DNA of 8,761 bases from Actinomycetes bacterium (GCA_021850085.1 JAJZRZ010000062.1:1-8761); one strand, 5' to 3'; positions 1 to 6,674 are shown, counted from the first letter of the stretch. Translations and numbers: made by a program. The notes: a model not told the origin generated them from the letters alone.

Positions 1-1
1 G

Positions 2-946
2 AGGCTTCATCCTTTCTCTGACGGCGTCGTCCTTCCTCACGAACGCACGCTACCCAAGGCGCTCACCGACCGCCTGAACCTCACGCGGGCGACCGCCGCG
101 AACCTGAGCCAGGTCTTCAGCCTGTTCTCGGATCCCGCAGGCGAGACCGACGGCATCTTCGCGGCGGCCATCGCCGGGGAGCCGATGCTCACCGCGACCG
201 ATGCCGAGGGAGTGGCGAGCAAGGTCTGGGCGATCCGTGACGCCGCCACGATCGAGGCGATCGTCGAGATCCTCCAGGATCGGCAGCTGTTCATCGCTGA
301 CGGCCATCATCGGTACACGACCGCCCTCGCGTATCGTGACGAACGCCGCACGCAGGAGGTCCGCCACGTGCTCGACCCGGCGTACGACTTCGCCATGATG
401 ATGCTCGTCAACATGGATGACCCGGAACTCCTCGTGCTTCCCACCCACCGGCTCGCCCGTGCTGAGGGACCGTTCGATGCAGCGGCCTTCTGGCGGCACA
501 TGGAACGCTACTTCGACCTGCGGGAACCCGAAGGTCACCCCGCAAGCGCGCTTGTCTCGCCCGAGCGCACCACGTTCGTCGTACGCACTGCCGACGGCGC
601 GACCCGCGTCGCCGTCCTGCGCCCCGACGTCGATCCGGCGCGGGTGATCGCGGCCGATCACAGCGACGAGTGGAAACGGCTCGACGTCACGGTGCTGCAG
701 GAGATGGTGCTGCGCCCGGTCTTCGGCATCAGCGCCGAAGACCATGCCTCGCTGGAGCGCCTCTCGTTCGTCAAGGACGCGCATGAGGCTCTCGGAGTCT
801 CGGGTGCCGACGCGGCGTTCATCCTCGCGCCAACAAGGATGGATCAGCTGCGCGCGGTGGCTTTGGCCGGCGAGACGATGCCGCAGAAATCCACGTACTT
901 CTACCCGAAACTGCTCTCAGGGCTGCTCTTTCGATCCCTCGAGTAG
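2..946 (+). CDS. DUF1015 family protein, 5'-truncated by the window edge
   Basis: The reading frame is open from base 2 and ends at TAG 944-946. This gives 314 residues with no start in the window. The family is usually a little over 400 residues, so roughly the first 100 are missing. Family landmarks are a VLPHERT stretch at partial residues 10-16, DRLNLTRATAANLSQVFSLFSD-like sequence at about 23-44, the hallmark FIADGHHRYTTALAYRDERR block at about 97-116, and MMMLVNMDDPELLVLPTHR after it. The DGHHRY motif resembles the nucleotide-binding motif of ParB/Srx-fold proteins. I vaguely recall that some DUF1015 members have been reported as ATP-dependent free-serine kinases, but I cannot verify this and do not assign it. 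The protein is soluble, with no signal peptide or membrane segment in the visible part. The ATG at 185 is internal, because the conserved sequence continues upstream. Its 3' end overlaps the converging HhH-GPD gene by 30 bp. Confidence 0.9.
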   Translation, partial: RLHPFSDGVVLPHERTLPKALTDRLNLTRATAANLSQVFSLFSDPAGETDGIFAAAIAGEPMLTATDAEGVASKVWAIRDAATIEAIVEILQDRQLFIADGHHRYTTALAYRDERRTQEVRHVLDPAYDFAMMMLVNMDDPELLVLPTHRLARAEGPFDAAAFWRHMERYFDLREPEGHPASALVSPERTTFVVRTADGATRVAVLRPDVDPARVIAADHSDEWKRLDVTVLQEMVLRPVFGISAEDHASLERLSFVKDAHEALGVSGADAAFILAPTRMDQLRAVALAGETMPQKSTYFYPKLLSGLLFRSLE

Positions 947-1741
947 CGCTGGGGCGCTCATCGGGACTCGTCCGGCCACGCCCACGCCCTTCACGCCGAG
1001 GGACGTCCACCGCGGACACACCGCGCCGAGCCTGCACTCGTCGCACCGCGGGTCTCTCGGCCGGCACCACTGGCGGCCCACCAGCCACGCGGCGAGATCG
1101 AGCGTGCCCGGGGAGGCTGGACATGCGGCCTGCGCGGCATCCCGGACCGCGGTCGCGCTGTCCTCGGCGACGAGTCCCGCACGGAGGAAGACCCGGCGGA
1201 CGTGCACGTCGTAAGCGACGTTCCCGAATTCGGCGCCGGTGAGCGGCACGCCGAAGTGGCGCATCAGGATCTCCACCGTCATGGCGGCTTTCTTCTCACC
1301 GATGCCCTGAAAAGCGAGCAGCCGGCGTGTCACGTCTAGGACGTGCGACCCGGACGGCCAGATGGCCGAGGCCGATCCGCCGTACTCGGCGATAAGACGC
1401 CGGGCCGCGTCCACGATCCACCCCGGGACGGTGTGGACGAAGCGGTGCAGCGCCGGCGGCATCACGAACGCCGCGGCGACCTCGCCGGTGTCGCGAGCGA
1501 GCTTCTGGAGATCGAGGTGGCCAAGCCGCTGCCGCAGGAGATAGGGTGCCGCCCATGCGCGCTCCGCGGGAATGCCCTGCGTGAACAGAACGCCGAGCAG
1601 AAAGGCTTCGGGCGACGTGCGGATGAGCGCATCGGCTTCGCGCAGGCCGGTGAAGCTGCCGCCGACCTGCGCGGCGCCCTGACGCGCGAGCTCCTCGCCA
1701 AAGCGTCGCAGCGCATCGCCCGCTGGCGTGACACCCCGCAT
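917..1741 (-). CDS. Endonuclease III-like HhH-GPD DNA glycosylase with C-terminal [4Fe-4S] motif
   Basis: The 274-residue protein belongs to the HhH-GPD base-excision repair superfamily, whose members flip out damaged bases and cut the N-glycosidic bond. The helix-hairpin-helix is LLAFQGIGEKKA (about residues 141-152). Lys150 aligns with the catalytic Lys of Nth (E. coli K120 in GVGRKTA), and Asp178 in YDVHVRRV matches the catalytic Asp of VDTHIFRV. The C-terminus has C226-x6-C233-x2-C236-x5-C242, exactly the Nth iron-sulfur loop spacing. The N-terminal half (FLLGVLFTQGIPAERAWAAPYLLRQRLG, PPALHRF) resembles a divergent HhH-GPD family seen in actinobacteria rather than true Nth, so the substrate is unknown. 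The chosen start is ATG 1741-1739, which shares its A with the TGA of the upstream gene (TGATG), implying translational coupling. An alternative in-frame ATG at 1786 has an AAGGAG only 2 nt away and would lie inside the upstream gene. The frame stays open to 2329, but that part is antisense to the GGR gene and is not coding. Confidence 0.87.
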   Translation of the reverse strand: MRGVTPAGDALRRFGEELARQGAAQVGGSFTGLREADALIRTSPEAFLLGVLFTQGIPAERAWAAPYLLRQRLGHLDLQKLARDTGEVAAAFVMPPALHRFVHTVPGWIVDAARRLIAEYGGSASAIWPSGSHVLDVTRRLLAFQGIGEKKAAMTVEILMRHFGVPLTGAEFGNVAYDVHVRRVFLRAGLVAEDSATAVRDAAQAACPASPGTLDLAAWLVGRQWCRPRDPRCDECRLGAVCPRWTSLGVKGVGVAGRVPMSAPALLEGSKEQP

Positions 1742-1977
1742 CAGGCTCGCGGACCGCTCGTGAGAAAGAACGCGCAGCGGGTACATGTCTCCTTGGCTGC
1801 CGCGGATCGGTCGACCAACGGGTCGAAGATGAGCGCCGGGTCCCCGGTGGGCCGGTGGGCTGACCGATGGCAGGATGCATAGATGCATGACATCGGGCAC
1901 TGCTCGTGAGCGTCGATCGCATGCGGGCACCTGCCCCGCATCTCGTCGTCGCACCCTCTCTCGGACCAGCAGGCCAT
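1741..1977 (-). CDS. Small Cys-rich protein, probable metal or Fe-S binder, unknown function
   Basis: This 78-residue protein has eight cysteines at 3, 9, 17, 27, 31, 36, 65 and 68, plus His19, 24, 37 and 41. It begins MACWSERGCDDEMRGRCPH and ends KETCTRCAFFLTSGPRA. The Cys spacing (C-x5-C-x7-C-x9-C-x3-C-x4-C, then CxxC) and the CW...GC opening resemble small conserved proteins I recall from anaerobic bacteria and, loosely, the two-CW domain. I cannot name a family with certainty. Start ATG 1977-1975 has an ideal Shine-Dalgarno (GAGGAG at 1984-1989, 6-nt spacer). An in-frame ATG at 2040 lies upstream of the predicted -10 element and is less likely. The TGA stop (1743-1741) overlaps the ATG of the HhH-GPD gene, so the two are co-translated. 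The cysteines suggest Zn or Fe-S binding, which is an inference. There is no signal peptide or membrane segment. Confidence 0.8.
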   Translation of the reverse strand: MACWSERGCDDEMRGRCPHAIDAHEQCPMSCIYASCHRSAHRPTGDPALIFDPLVDRSAAAKETCTRCAFFLTSGPRA

Positions 1978-2000
1978 CGGTTGCTCCTCGTGTAGCGCCC

Positions 2001-2019
2001 GGCACGGAGTGCCATTGTA
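2001..2019 (-). promoter_or_regulatory. Candidate -10 element and start-site hairpin for the Cys-rich/HhH-GPD unit
   Basis: On the minus strand TACAAT (2019-2014) matches TATAAT at 5 of 6 positions. It would place the transcription start near 2007 and give a leader of about 30 nt that carries the GAGGAG ribosome site. No good -35 is seen; TTCATG with an 18-bp spacer is the best option. A short inverted repeat GGCAC-gga-GTGCC (2001-2013) sits at the predicted start and could be an operator or a leader hairpin. This spacer (1978-2105) is shared with the divergent GGR gene, for which I see no convincing promoter. Confidence 0.4.
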
Positions 2020-2105
2020 TCTCGCTTCCGGCGCCTGCATGAAGTGCTTCTCCGCCCAGCAGGCTCTCCCCTTGGTACGACGCGAACTGGACACGGAGGC
2101 CGGCC

Positions 2106-3206
2106 ATGACGCAAGGTGACACCATGACGATGCCAAGCAGCGCCCAGTACCGCACGATCGTCGTTGGAGCCGGCCCTGCCGGCATACTTGCCGCGATCCA
2201 TGCCGCCCACACAGGCCCGGTACTGCTGGTGGACCAACGCAGCCTCCCTCGTTCGAAGAGCTGCGGCGGCATGCTGCACGAGCTGGCCATCGAGGCGTTG
2301 CGCCCATACGGACAAGTGCCCGAGAGCATCGTCGTTTCGCCACGGACCGTCTGGTTCCGCTACCACGACTGGGACCGCGGGATCCGCAAAGTGACCGACG
2401 TGAGGTTCCTGAACGTGAGCCGGTCAGGCTTCGACGAGTGGTTGCTGGGCCTGCTGCCCGCGAGGGTGGAAGTGCAGGCTCGCGCCACGCTGACCGCGCT
2501 GTCGCAGAGCGCCGAAGGCGTCTCTGCCACTATCAGGACGGCTGACGGAGAGCACGTCGTGGCCGCGGACGTACTCATCGGAGCCGACGGCGCGCGCTCG
2601 CAGGTCCGGCGCTGCCTCGGCCTGCGCGACTCGGCAAGCTACGTGACCATCCAGGACTTCGTACGCCTGCGCGGGCCGCTGGAGCCCTACTTCGACTGCA
2701 TCTACATGCGCTGTATCGGAGAGGACCTGGCTTACTCGTACGTGATCCCGAAAGGTGATGTCGCTGTGATCGGGTCGGTGTTCCATCCGCACACGAAACG
2801 AGCCCACGAGAAGCAGGGCCGGATCGTCGAGGAGATGCGCGCGCGGCTCCCGCAACTTGGAGGTCGCGAGGACCGTGAATCCGCCCCAGCGCTGTACCTG
2901 CGCTCCCCCGCCGACATCCTGCCCGGCCACGGAAGGGTTCTGCTGGCGGGCGAGGCCGGCGGATTCATGTCGCCCTCGTCAGGCGAGGGCATCTCTTACG
3001 CGCTACGCACCGGAAGGGATGCGGGCCTTGCCGCCGCCGGCGAGCCGTCACAGGCCCTCGCCCGATACCTCGCGTCGACAACACGGATGCGCGCCGACCT
3101 CGCCCGACGCTTCCGGTGGCTCCCCTTCATGGAGTCTCGAGCGGGCAAGTGCCTCGCCGGGTTCGTTCCGGCGCCTATCGTGAGCAAGGTGACGCAAGGC
3201 CTCTGA
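2106..3206 (+). CDS. Geranylgeranyl reductase family FAD-dependent oxidoreductase
   Basis: This 366-residue flavoprotein belongs to the GGR branch of the p-hydroxybenzoate hydroxylase-like fold. Members reduce isoprenoid double bonds in prenyl diphosphates, quinones or lipids, or act on related hydrophobic substrates. Visible motifs are the N-terminal Rossmann GAGPAG (21-26) with an acidic strand end (LLVDQ), SCGGML (52-57, the typical CGG after the FAD site), GADGARSQVRR (159-169, the second FAD motif), AYSYVIPKGD (209-218, like the YxWxFPK substrate motif but with Tyr for Trp), and AGEAGGFMSPSSGEGISYAL (281-300, FAD-ribityl and active-site loop). The start is well defined: GGAGG at 2095-2099, 6-nt spacer, ATG 2106. 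In-frame ATGs at 2124 and 2130 lack such a site. No isoprenoid or menaquinone gene is adjacent, so the substrate is open. It is transcribed divergently from the Cys-rich/HhH-GPD unit and converges on dcd with a 24-bp gap that has no clear terminator. Confidence 0.9.
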   Translation: MTQGDTMTMPSSAQYRTIVVGAGPAGILAAIHAAHTGPVLLVDQRSLPRSKSCGGMLHELAIEALRPYGQVPESIVVSPRTVWFRYHDWDRGIRKVTDVRFLNVSRSGFDEWLLGLLPARVEVQARATLTALSQSAEGVSATIRTADGEHVVAADVLIGADGARSQVRRCLGLRDSASYVTIQDFVRLRGPLEPYFDCIYMRCIGEDLAYSYVIPKGDVAVIGSVFHPHTKRAHEKQGRIVEEMRARLPQLGGREDRESAPALYLRSPADILPGHGRVLLAGEAGGFMSPSSGEGISYALRTGRDAGLAAAGEPSQALARYLASTTRMRADLARRFRWLPFMESRAGKCLAGFVPAPIVSKVTQGL

Positions 3207-3230
3207 CGAACCGCGTCGCCCGTCGGTGCG

Positions 3231-3797
3231 CTATCTGCCGCGGCGCCCGTACGACTTGCTCGGCGTCGGATCGACCTGACCCTGGTACTTGCTCCCCAAC
3301 CCGGGTGATCCGTAGGGACGATCCACGGGCGTCGTCATCCGCATGAACGAGATCTGCCCGATGGGCATTCCCGGCGTGAGCACGATGGGGAGGTTCGCGA
3401 CGTTCGAGAGCTCGAGTGTCAGCGTGCCGCTCCACCCCGGATCGATGTAGCCCGCGGTGGAGTGGATCAGCAGCCCGAGCCTGCCCAGCGAGGACTTCCC
3501 TTCGAGCCTGCCGACGATGTCGGTCGCAAGCGTGATGTGCTCCGTGGTGGCGCCAAGGGCGAACTCGCCCGGATGCAGGACGAACGGCTCCCCCGCGCTC
3601 GCCATCACCATGTCCATGAGTCCTTGCTGTTCGACCGAGGGATCGATGTACGGGTAGCGCGAATTGCGGAAGACCTGGAATCTCGCGCCCAGATGTAGGT
3701 CGATGCTCGACGGCTGGATGTCGGCGGGGTCGCACGGGTCCACGATGATGCGGCCGTGCGCCATCTCCTCTCGTATCGTCCTGTCCGAAAGAACCAT
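3231..3797 (-). CDS. dcd: dCTP deaminase, probably bifunctional (dCTP deaminase/dUTPase)
   Basis: The 188-residue protein is of the trimeric Dcd/dUTPase fold. It converts dCTP to dUTP and, in the bifunctional type, straight to dUMP for thymidylate synthesis without releasing dUTP. Family signatures are QPSSIDLHLG (28-37), EPFVLHPGEFALG (70-82), GRLEGKSSLGRLG (96-108), HSTAGYIDPGWSG (112-124), TLELSNVANLPI (127-138) and GSKYQGQ (168-174). Asp119 and Glu129 match the catalytic acidic residues. HSTAG (112-116), instead of HVTAH as in the E. coli enzyme, follows the M. tuberculosis bifunctional Dcd, and the whole protein reads close to that sequence. Start ATG 3797 matches the conserved N-terminus MxLSDRxIR; the frame upstream is not conserved and overlaps nrdJ. 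The ribosome site is weak, which fits translation following nrdJ, whose stop lies 17 bp upstream. Confidence 0.95.
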   Translation of the reverse strand: MVLSDRTIREEMAHGRIIVDPCDPADIQPSSIDLHLGARFQVFRNSRYPYIDPSVEQQGLMDMVMASAGEPFVLHPGEFALGATTEHITLATDIVGRLEGKSSLGRLGLLIHSTAGYIDPGWSGTLTLELSNVANLPIVLTPGMPIGQISFMRMTTPVDRPYGSPGLGSKYQGQVDPTPSKSYGRRGR

Positions 3798-3814
3798 AGC
3801 TGTCTGCGCCGCCC

Positions 3815-6088
3815 CTACGCGCACTTGCTGAAGCCGCATGCACGACACACCGCACAGCCGCTCTCGTGCTCGAGCGCGCCGCCGCACTCAGGGCACGCAC
3901 CGGCGAGATCGACGAGACCGTCCGTGTTCTTGGAGACGGTCGTGGAGGCGGTGCCTGTCTCGACCCACTCGAGATGATGCTCCATCGCGATGCCCACAGC
4001 GTCGGCGCATGACAGGACCTTCCCGCCCTGCGCCCATGCCGGGCTTGGGCAGCGGATCCCCCGGAGATGCTTGAGGATCGCCTGTGGGTCGACACCGGCG
4101 CGCAGTGACACGGAGATCATGCGCGAGAGTGCTTCGGACTGGCTGGCGGCGCATCCGCCCGATTTGCCCATCTGTGTGAAGACCTCGCACAGGCCCTGCT
4201 CGTCCGAGTTGATGGTGACGTACAGGTTCCCGCAGCCGGTCAGGATCTTCTCTGTACGACCGACAGTGACCGATGGGCGCGGGCGCGGCTCGATCTCCCC
4301 ATGGCGGGCGGGATCGACCCCGGCGGTCCTGCCGGTCTTGCCGGTTGACAGAACCTGGTTCTCCTTGCTGCCATCGCGGTAGATGGTGACGCCCTTCACG
4401 CCCAGGTCGTGCGCCAGGTCGTACACGTGCCGGACGTCGTCCACCGTGGCGTCGTTACCGAAGTTGACGGTTTTGGACACCGCGTTGTCCGTCGACTTCT
4501 GGAACGCGGCCTGCATGCGTACATGCCATTCAGGAGCCACTTCATGTGCGGTCACGAAGACACGCTGCACGTCGGCGGGGACCGCATCGATGCCCGCGAC
4601 CGAGCCGTGCTCGGCGATGAGCGCCATCAGGTCGCGGCTGTAGAAGCCCTGCTTCACCGCAAGGTCCTCGAACAGCGGATTGACCTCGATCAGCCTGTCG
4701 TTATCCATGACCGTGCGCACGTACGAAACCGCAAAGAGCGGCTCGATGCCTGAGGAGCAGTTCGCGATGATCGAGAGCGTGCCGGTGGGTGCGATCGTCG
4801 TGACGGTCGCGTTGCGCAGCCCGGTCCCGTCCGGAGTGTCGTAGATGGAACCTTCCCAGTTGGGGAACACGCCGCGCTCCTCGGCAAGCTTCATCGAGGC
4901 TCGACGCGACTCGGCCTGGATGAATCCCATGACCTTCTCGCCCAGCGCTACGGCAGCGTCGGAATCGTAGGCGATCCCCAGCATGATCAACATGTCCGCC
5001 CAACCCATGACGCCGAGACCTATCTTTCGGTTCCCGTGCACGAGTTCGGCGATCTTCTCCAGCGGGTACTGGTTCACCTCGATCACGTCATCGAGGAACC
5101 GCACTCCGCGATGAACGACATCGGCAAGCCTATCCCAGTCGAGGTCGGGACCGCTCTCGGTGTACCGAACCATCCTCGAGAGGTTGACCGAACCCAGGTT
5201 GCAGGCCTCATACGGGAGCAGCGGCTGCTCCCCGCAAGGATTCGTGGACTCGATCTCGCCGAGCGCCGGAGTGGGATTATCGCGGTTCATGCGGTCGATG
5301 AAGATGATGCCCGGGTCACCAGTGGCCCACGCCATCTCCACGATGAGATCGTAGACCTCGCGTGCGTCGAGCTGGCCAGCCGGCTCTCCGTCCCGAGGGT
5401 TTCGCAGCGCGTAGGCCTGGTCGGCCCTGACCGCATCCATGAACTCCTCGGTGAGAGCCACTGATATGTTGAAGTTGGCGAAGTCGCCGTCGAGCTTGCA
5501 CTTGATGAAGTCGATGATGTCCGGATGGTCGATGCGCAGGACGCCCATGTTCGCGCCACGACGAGTGCCGCCCTGTTTGACTGCCTCGGTGGCCTGGTTG
5601 AAGACACGCATGAACGAGATCGGGCCGCTGCTCACGCCCTGCGTCGAACGCACCTGATCGCCGGACGGGCGCAGACGCGAGAACGAGAATCCGGTGCCGC
5701 CGCCCGACTTGTGGATGAGCGCGGTGTCACGCACCGCGCCGAAGATCGACTCCATAGAGTCGGCGACCGGCAGCACGAAGCATGCGGAGAGCTGCTGGAG
5801 CTCGCGTCCAGCGTTCATCAGCGTCGGTGAGTTCGGCAGGAACTCGAGCGAGGTCATCAGGTCGTAGAAATCGCGAGCAATCTCGGCGACCCGCTCCTCA
5901 GACGCACCGAACGCGGCCTCCGCTGACGCGATGTTCTCCGCCACTCGAATGAACATGTCCGACGGCTTCTCGATCGCCTGACCCTCGTCGCTCTTCTTCA
6001 GATAGCGCTTCTGAAGGACCTTCAGGCTGTTGGGGGCCAGAGTCTCATCTATCGTCCTGGGATATGCGGCGGTGTCCTGCTCTGGCAT
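3815..6088 (-). CDS. nrdJ: Adenosylcobalamin-dependent (class II) ribonucleotide reductase
   Basis: The 757-residue enzyme reduces ribonucleotides to deoxyribonucleotides, using adenosylcobalamin to make a thiyl radical and needing no oxygen. NPCGE (283-287) carries the radical Cys285 with Asn283 and Glu287. Cys103 (LSACFVLP) and Cys296 (ACNLGS) form the redox pair; the 11-residue spacing 285 to 296 equals that of Thermotoga NrdJ (322 to 333). KSGGGTGFSFSRLRP (127-141), KQGGTRRGANMG (171-182) and APTGTLSIIANCSSGIEP (433-450) are core phosphate and substrate-binding segments. A TSCPD domain follows (TGCGNLYVTINSDEQGLCEVF, about 618-705). A C-terminal Cys cluster, C732/C735 and C745/C748/C751/C756, resembles a zinc ribbon and supplies electrons from thioredoxin. 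I see no N-terminal ATP cone, so activity may not be dATP-inhibited. Start ATG 6088 has a purine tract GAGGAGGAG (6096-6104). The longer frame to 6277 runs through the promoter and is rejected. It forms an operon with dcd. Confidence 0.97.
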   Translation of the reverse strand: MPEQDTAAYPRTIDETLAPNSLKVLQKRYLKKSDEGQAIEKPSDMFIRVAENIASAEAAFGASEERVAEIARDFYDLMTSLEFLPNSPTLMNAGRELQQLSACFVLPVADSMESIFGAVRDTALIHKSGGGTGFSFSRLRPSGDQVRSTQGVSSGPISFMRVFNQATEAVKQGGTRRGANMGVLRIDHPDIIDFIKCKLDGDFANFNISVALTEEFMDAVRADQAYALRNPRDGEPAGQLDAREVYDLIVEMAWATGDPGIIFIDRMNRDNPTPALGEIESTNPCGEQPLLPYEACNLGSVNLSRMVRYTESGPDLDWDRLADVVHRGVRFLDDVIEVNQYPLEKIAELVHGNRKIGLGVMGWADMLIMLGIAYDSDAAVALGEKVMGFIQAESRRASMKLAEERGVFPNWEGSIYDTPDGTGLRNATVTTIAPTGTLSIIANCSSGIEPLFAVSYVRTVMDNDRLIEVNPLFEDLAVKQGFYSRDLMALIAEHGSVAGIDAVPADVQRVFVTAHEVAPEWHVRMQAAFQKSTDNAVSKTVNFGNDATVDDVRHVYDLAHDLGVKGVTIYRDGSKENQVLSTGKTGRTAGVDPARHGEIEPRPRPSVTVGRTEKILTGCGNLYVTINSDEQGLCEVFTQMGKSGGCAASQSEALSRMISVSLRAGVDPQAILKHLRGIRCPSPAWAQGGKVLSCADAVGIAMEHHLEWVETGTASTTVSKNTDGLVDLAGACPECGGALEHESGCAVCRACGFSKCA

Positions 6089-6149
6089 CTTCGAGCTCCT
6101 CCTCGCGACGTGCAGCCGGCTGCGCCACGTACTCGAGCGTCCCCAAGTG

Positions 6150-6165
6150 GCACAATATGTTGCGC
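6150..6165 (-). promoter_or_regulatory. NrdR box 1 (downstream of -10)
   Basis: The 16-mer on the plus strand is GCACAATATGTTGCGC. It matches the NrdR box consensus ACACWATATMTWGTGT at 12 of 16 positions by hand alignment in either orientation. It covers the predicted transcription start of nrdJ, a position suited to repression by ATP/dATP-bound NrdR. The nrdR gene itself is not in this window. Confidence 0.65.
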
Positions 6166-6171
6166 CCTCAC

Positions 6172-6200
6172 AGTCTATCTCCGCTAGATATGGGGTGCAA
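6172..6200 (-). promoter_or_regulatory. Candidate sigma-70-type promoter of nrdJ-dcd
   Basis: On the minus strand TTGCAC (6200-6195) and TAGACT (6177-6172) are separated by exactly 17 bp. TAGACT matches TATAAT at 4 of 6 positions; the -35 matches only its TTG half. The start would fall near 6165, leaving a leader of about 77 nt before the nrdJ ATG. The leader contains a perfect palindrome GCAGCCGGCTGC (6112-6123). I see no cobalamin riboswitch elements in this short leader. Two NrdR-like boxes flank the -10. Confidence 0.5.
6181..6196 (-). promoter_or_regulatory. NrdR box 2 (within the promoter spacer)
   Basis: On the minus strand the 16-mer is ACCCCATATCTAGCGG. It matches ACACWATATMTWGTGT at 12 of 16 positions, including the ATATCTAG core. 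It lies between the -35 and -10 elements, touching the -35. The gap to box 1 is 15 bp and the centres are 31 bp apart, about three helical turns, which is the known tandem NrdR arrangement. Confidence 0.65.
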
Positions 6201-6315
6201 CGGGGTCTGAAGAGCGATTCGGAACGATGCGACGAACGGTAGTGGAGGGCACACGTGCGGTGATGTCCAGCACGCATGCGGTCTCACTGGGGCGACGACC
6301 GCATGCGGCCACACG

Positions 6316-6341
6316 AAAGGCGCCGCCCATCGGGCGGCGCC
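6316..6341 (-). terminator. Intrinsic terminator-like hairpin after nfu
   Basis: A perfect 10-bp stem GGCGCCGCCC / GGGCGGCGCC (6319-6328 and 6332-6341) has a 3-nt loop. Read on the minus strand it is followed by TTT then CGTG. It starts 25 nt after the nfu stop codon. The T run is short, but the stem is all G-C. In the plus direction the stem is not followed by T's. It insulates nfu from nrdJ, which has its own promoter. Confidence 0.7.
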
Positions 6342-6366
6342 TCGTCACGATCGCTTTCGGACAGTC

Positions 6367-6588
6367 CTAGACGGGTTCGACGCGTACGACCTCTGGGACC
6401 TCTTCTTTCACCACTCGTTCTACTCCGTTGGCCAAGGTCAGCTGGGACATCGGGCAGCCGCGGCACGCGCCCTGCAGCGCCACCTTGACCACGCCATCCT
6501 CGGTCACCTCGACGAGCTCGACGTCACCACCGTCGGCCTGGAGCGCCGGACGAATCTTGTCGAGTGCAGCTTGGACACGCTCTTTCAC
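6367..6588 (-). CDS. NifU C-terminal-domain (Nfu-type) iron-sulfur cluster scaffold protein
   Basis: The 73-residue protein is a stand-alone NifU C-terminal domain. Such proteins hold a cluster between two subunits and deliver it to apo-enzymes. Typical features are VQAALDKIRPALQADGGDVELVEV (residues 5-28), with the conserved LQxDGGDVELV strand, and ACRGCPMSQLTLANGVERVVKEEVPEV (41-67), with the cluster ligands Cys42 and Cys45 in CxxC. Start is GTG 6588-6586, set by AAGGAG at 6595-6600 with a 6-nt spacer; no ATG precedes it in frame. It is monocistronic: it has its own extended -10 upstream and a hairpin terminator downstream. A possible client in the window is the Fe-S HhH-GPD protein, but that is inference. 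Confidence 0.93.
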   Translation of the reverse strand: MKERVQAALDKIRPALQADGGDVELVEVTEDGVVKVALQGACRGCPMSQLTLANGVERVVKEEVPEVVRVEPV

Positions 6589-6606
6589 GTGACTCTCCTT
6601 CCGCGA

Positions 6607-6665
6607 CGGCCGGGCCTACTCCGGCCGCTGGTCTTCACGATCCACGCATCGCCTCGCCGAGGCGA
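6607..6665 (-). other. Two hairpins in the nfu leader
   Basis: The predicted nfu leader contains a 7-bp stem CGGCCGG / CCGGCCG (6607-6613 and 6621-6627, 7-nt loop) that ends 6 bases before the Shine-Dalgarno at 6595-6600. It also has a compact TCGCCT / AGGCGA hairpin (6649-6665) near the 5' end. They may be simple RNA structure, a leftover readthrough terminator of the rRNA operon, or a translational control element. The sequence does not decide. Confidence 0.4.
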
Positions 6666-6674
6666 CACCCGGCG

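Noticed and set aside
50..784. Minus-strand 244-residue open frame
   Set aside because: It is antisense to the conserved DUF1015 sequence and has no recognisable domain.
1343..1882. Plus-strand 179-residue open frame
   Set aside because: It is antisense to the HhH-GPD and Cys-rich genes, composition is typical of a GC-rich shadow frame, and it has no recognisable motif.
1742..2329. N-terminal extension of the HhH-GPD frame to 2329
   Set aside because: The extra sequence overlaps the Cys-rich gene in another frame and is antisense to the GGR gene. It shows no domain, while the TGATG coupling supports the start at 1741.
3207..3230. Bidirectional terminator between the GGR gene and dcd
   Set aside because: The 24-bp gap has no stable stem with a T run on either strand.
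6089..6277. N-terminal extension of the nrdJ frame (63 residues, start at 6277)
   Set aside because: It runs through the predicted promoter and NrdR boxes, has no family similarity, and the ATG at 6088 has a strong ribosome site and a plausible N-terminus.
6089..6280. Cobalamin riboswitch upstream of nrdJ
   Set aside because: It was expected as an option for a B12 enzyme, but the leader is only about 77 nt and I find no B12-box-like conserved core.
6273..6308. Palindrome CCGCATGCGG (6299-6308) and a nearby GCATGCGGTC (6274-6283)
   Set aside because: They are short, GC-rich and not positioned at a promoter element, and could be chance in this base composition.
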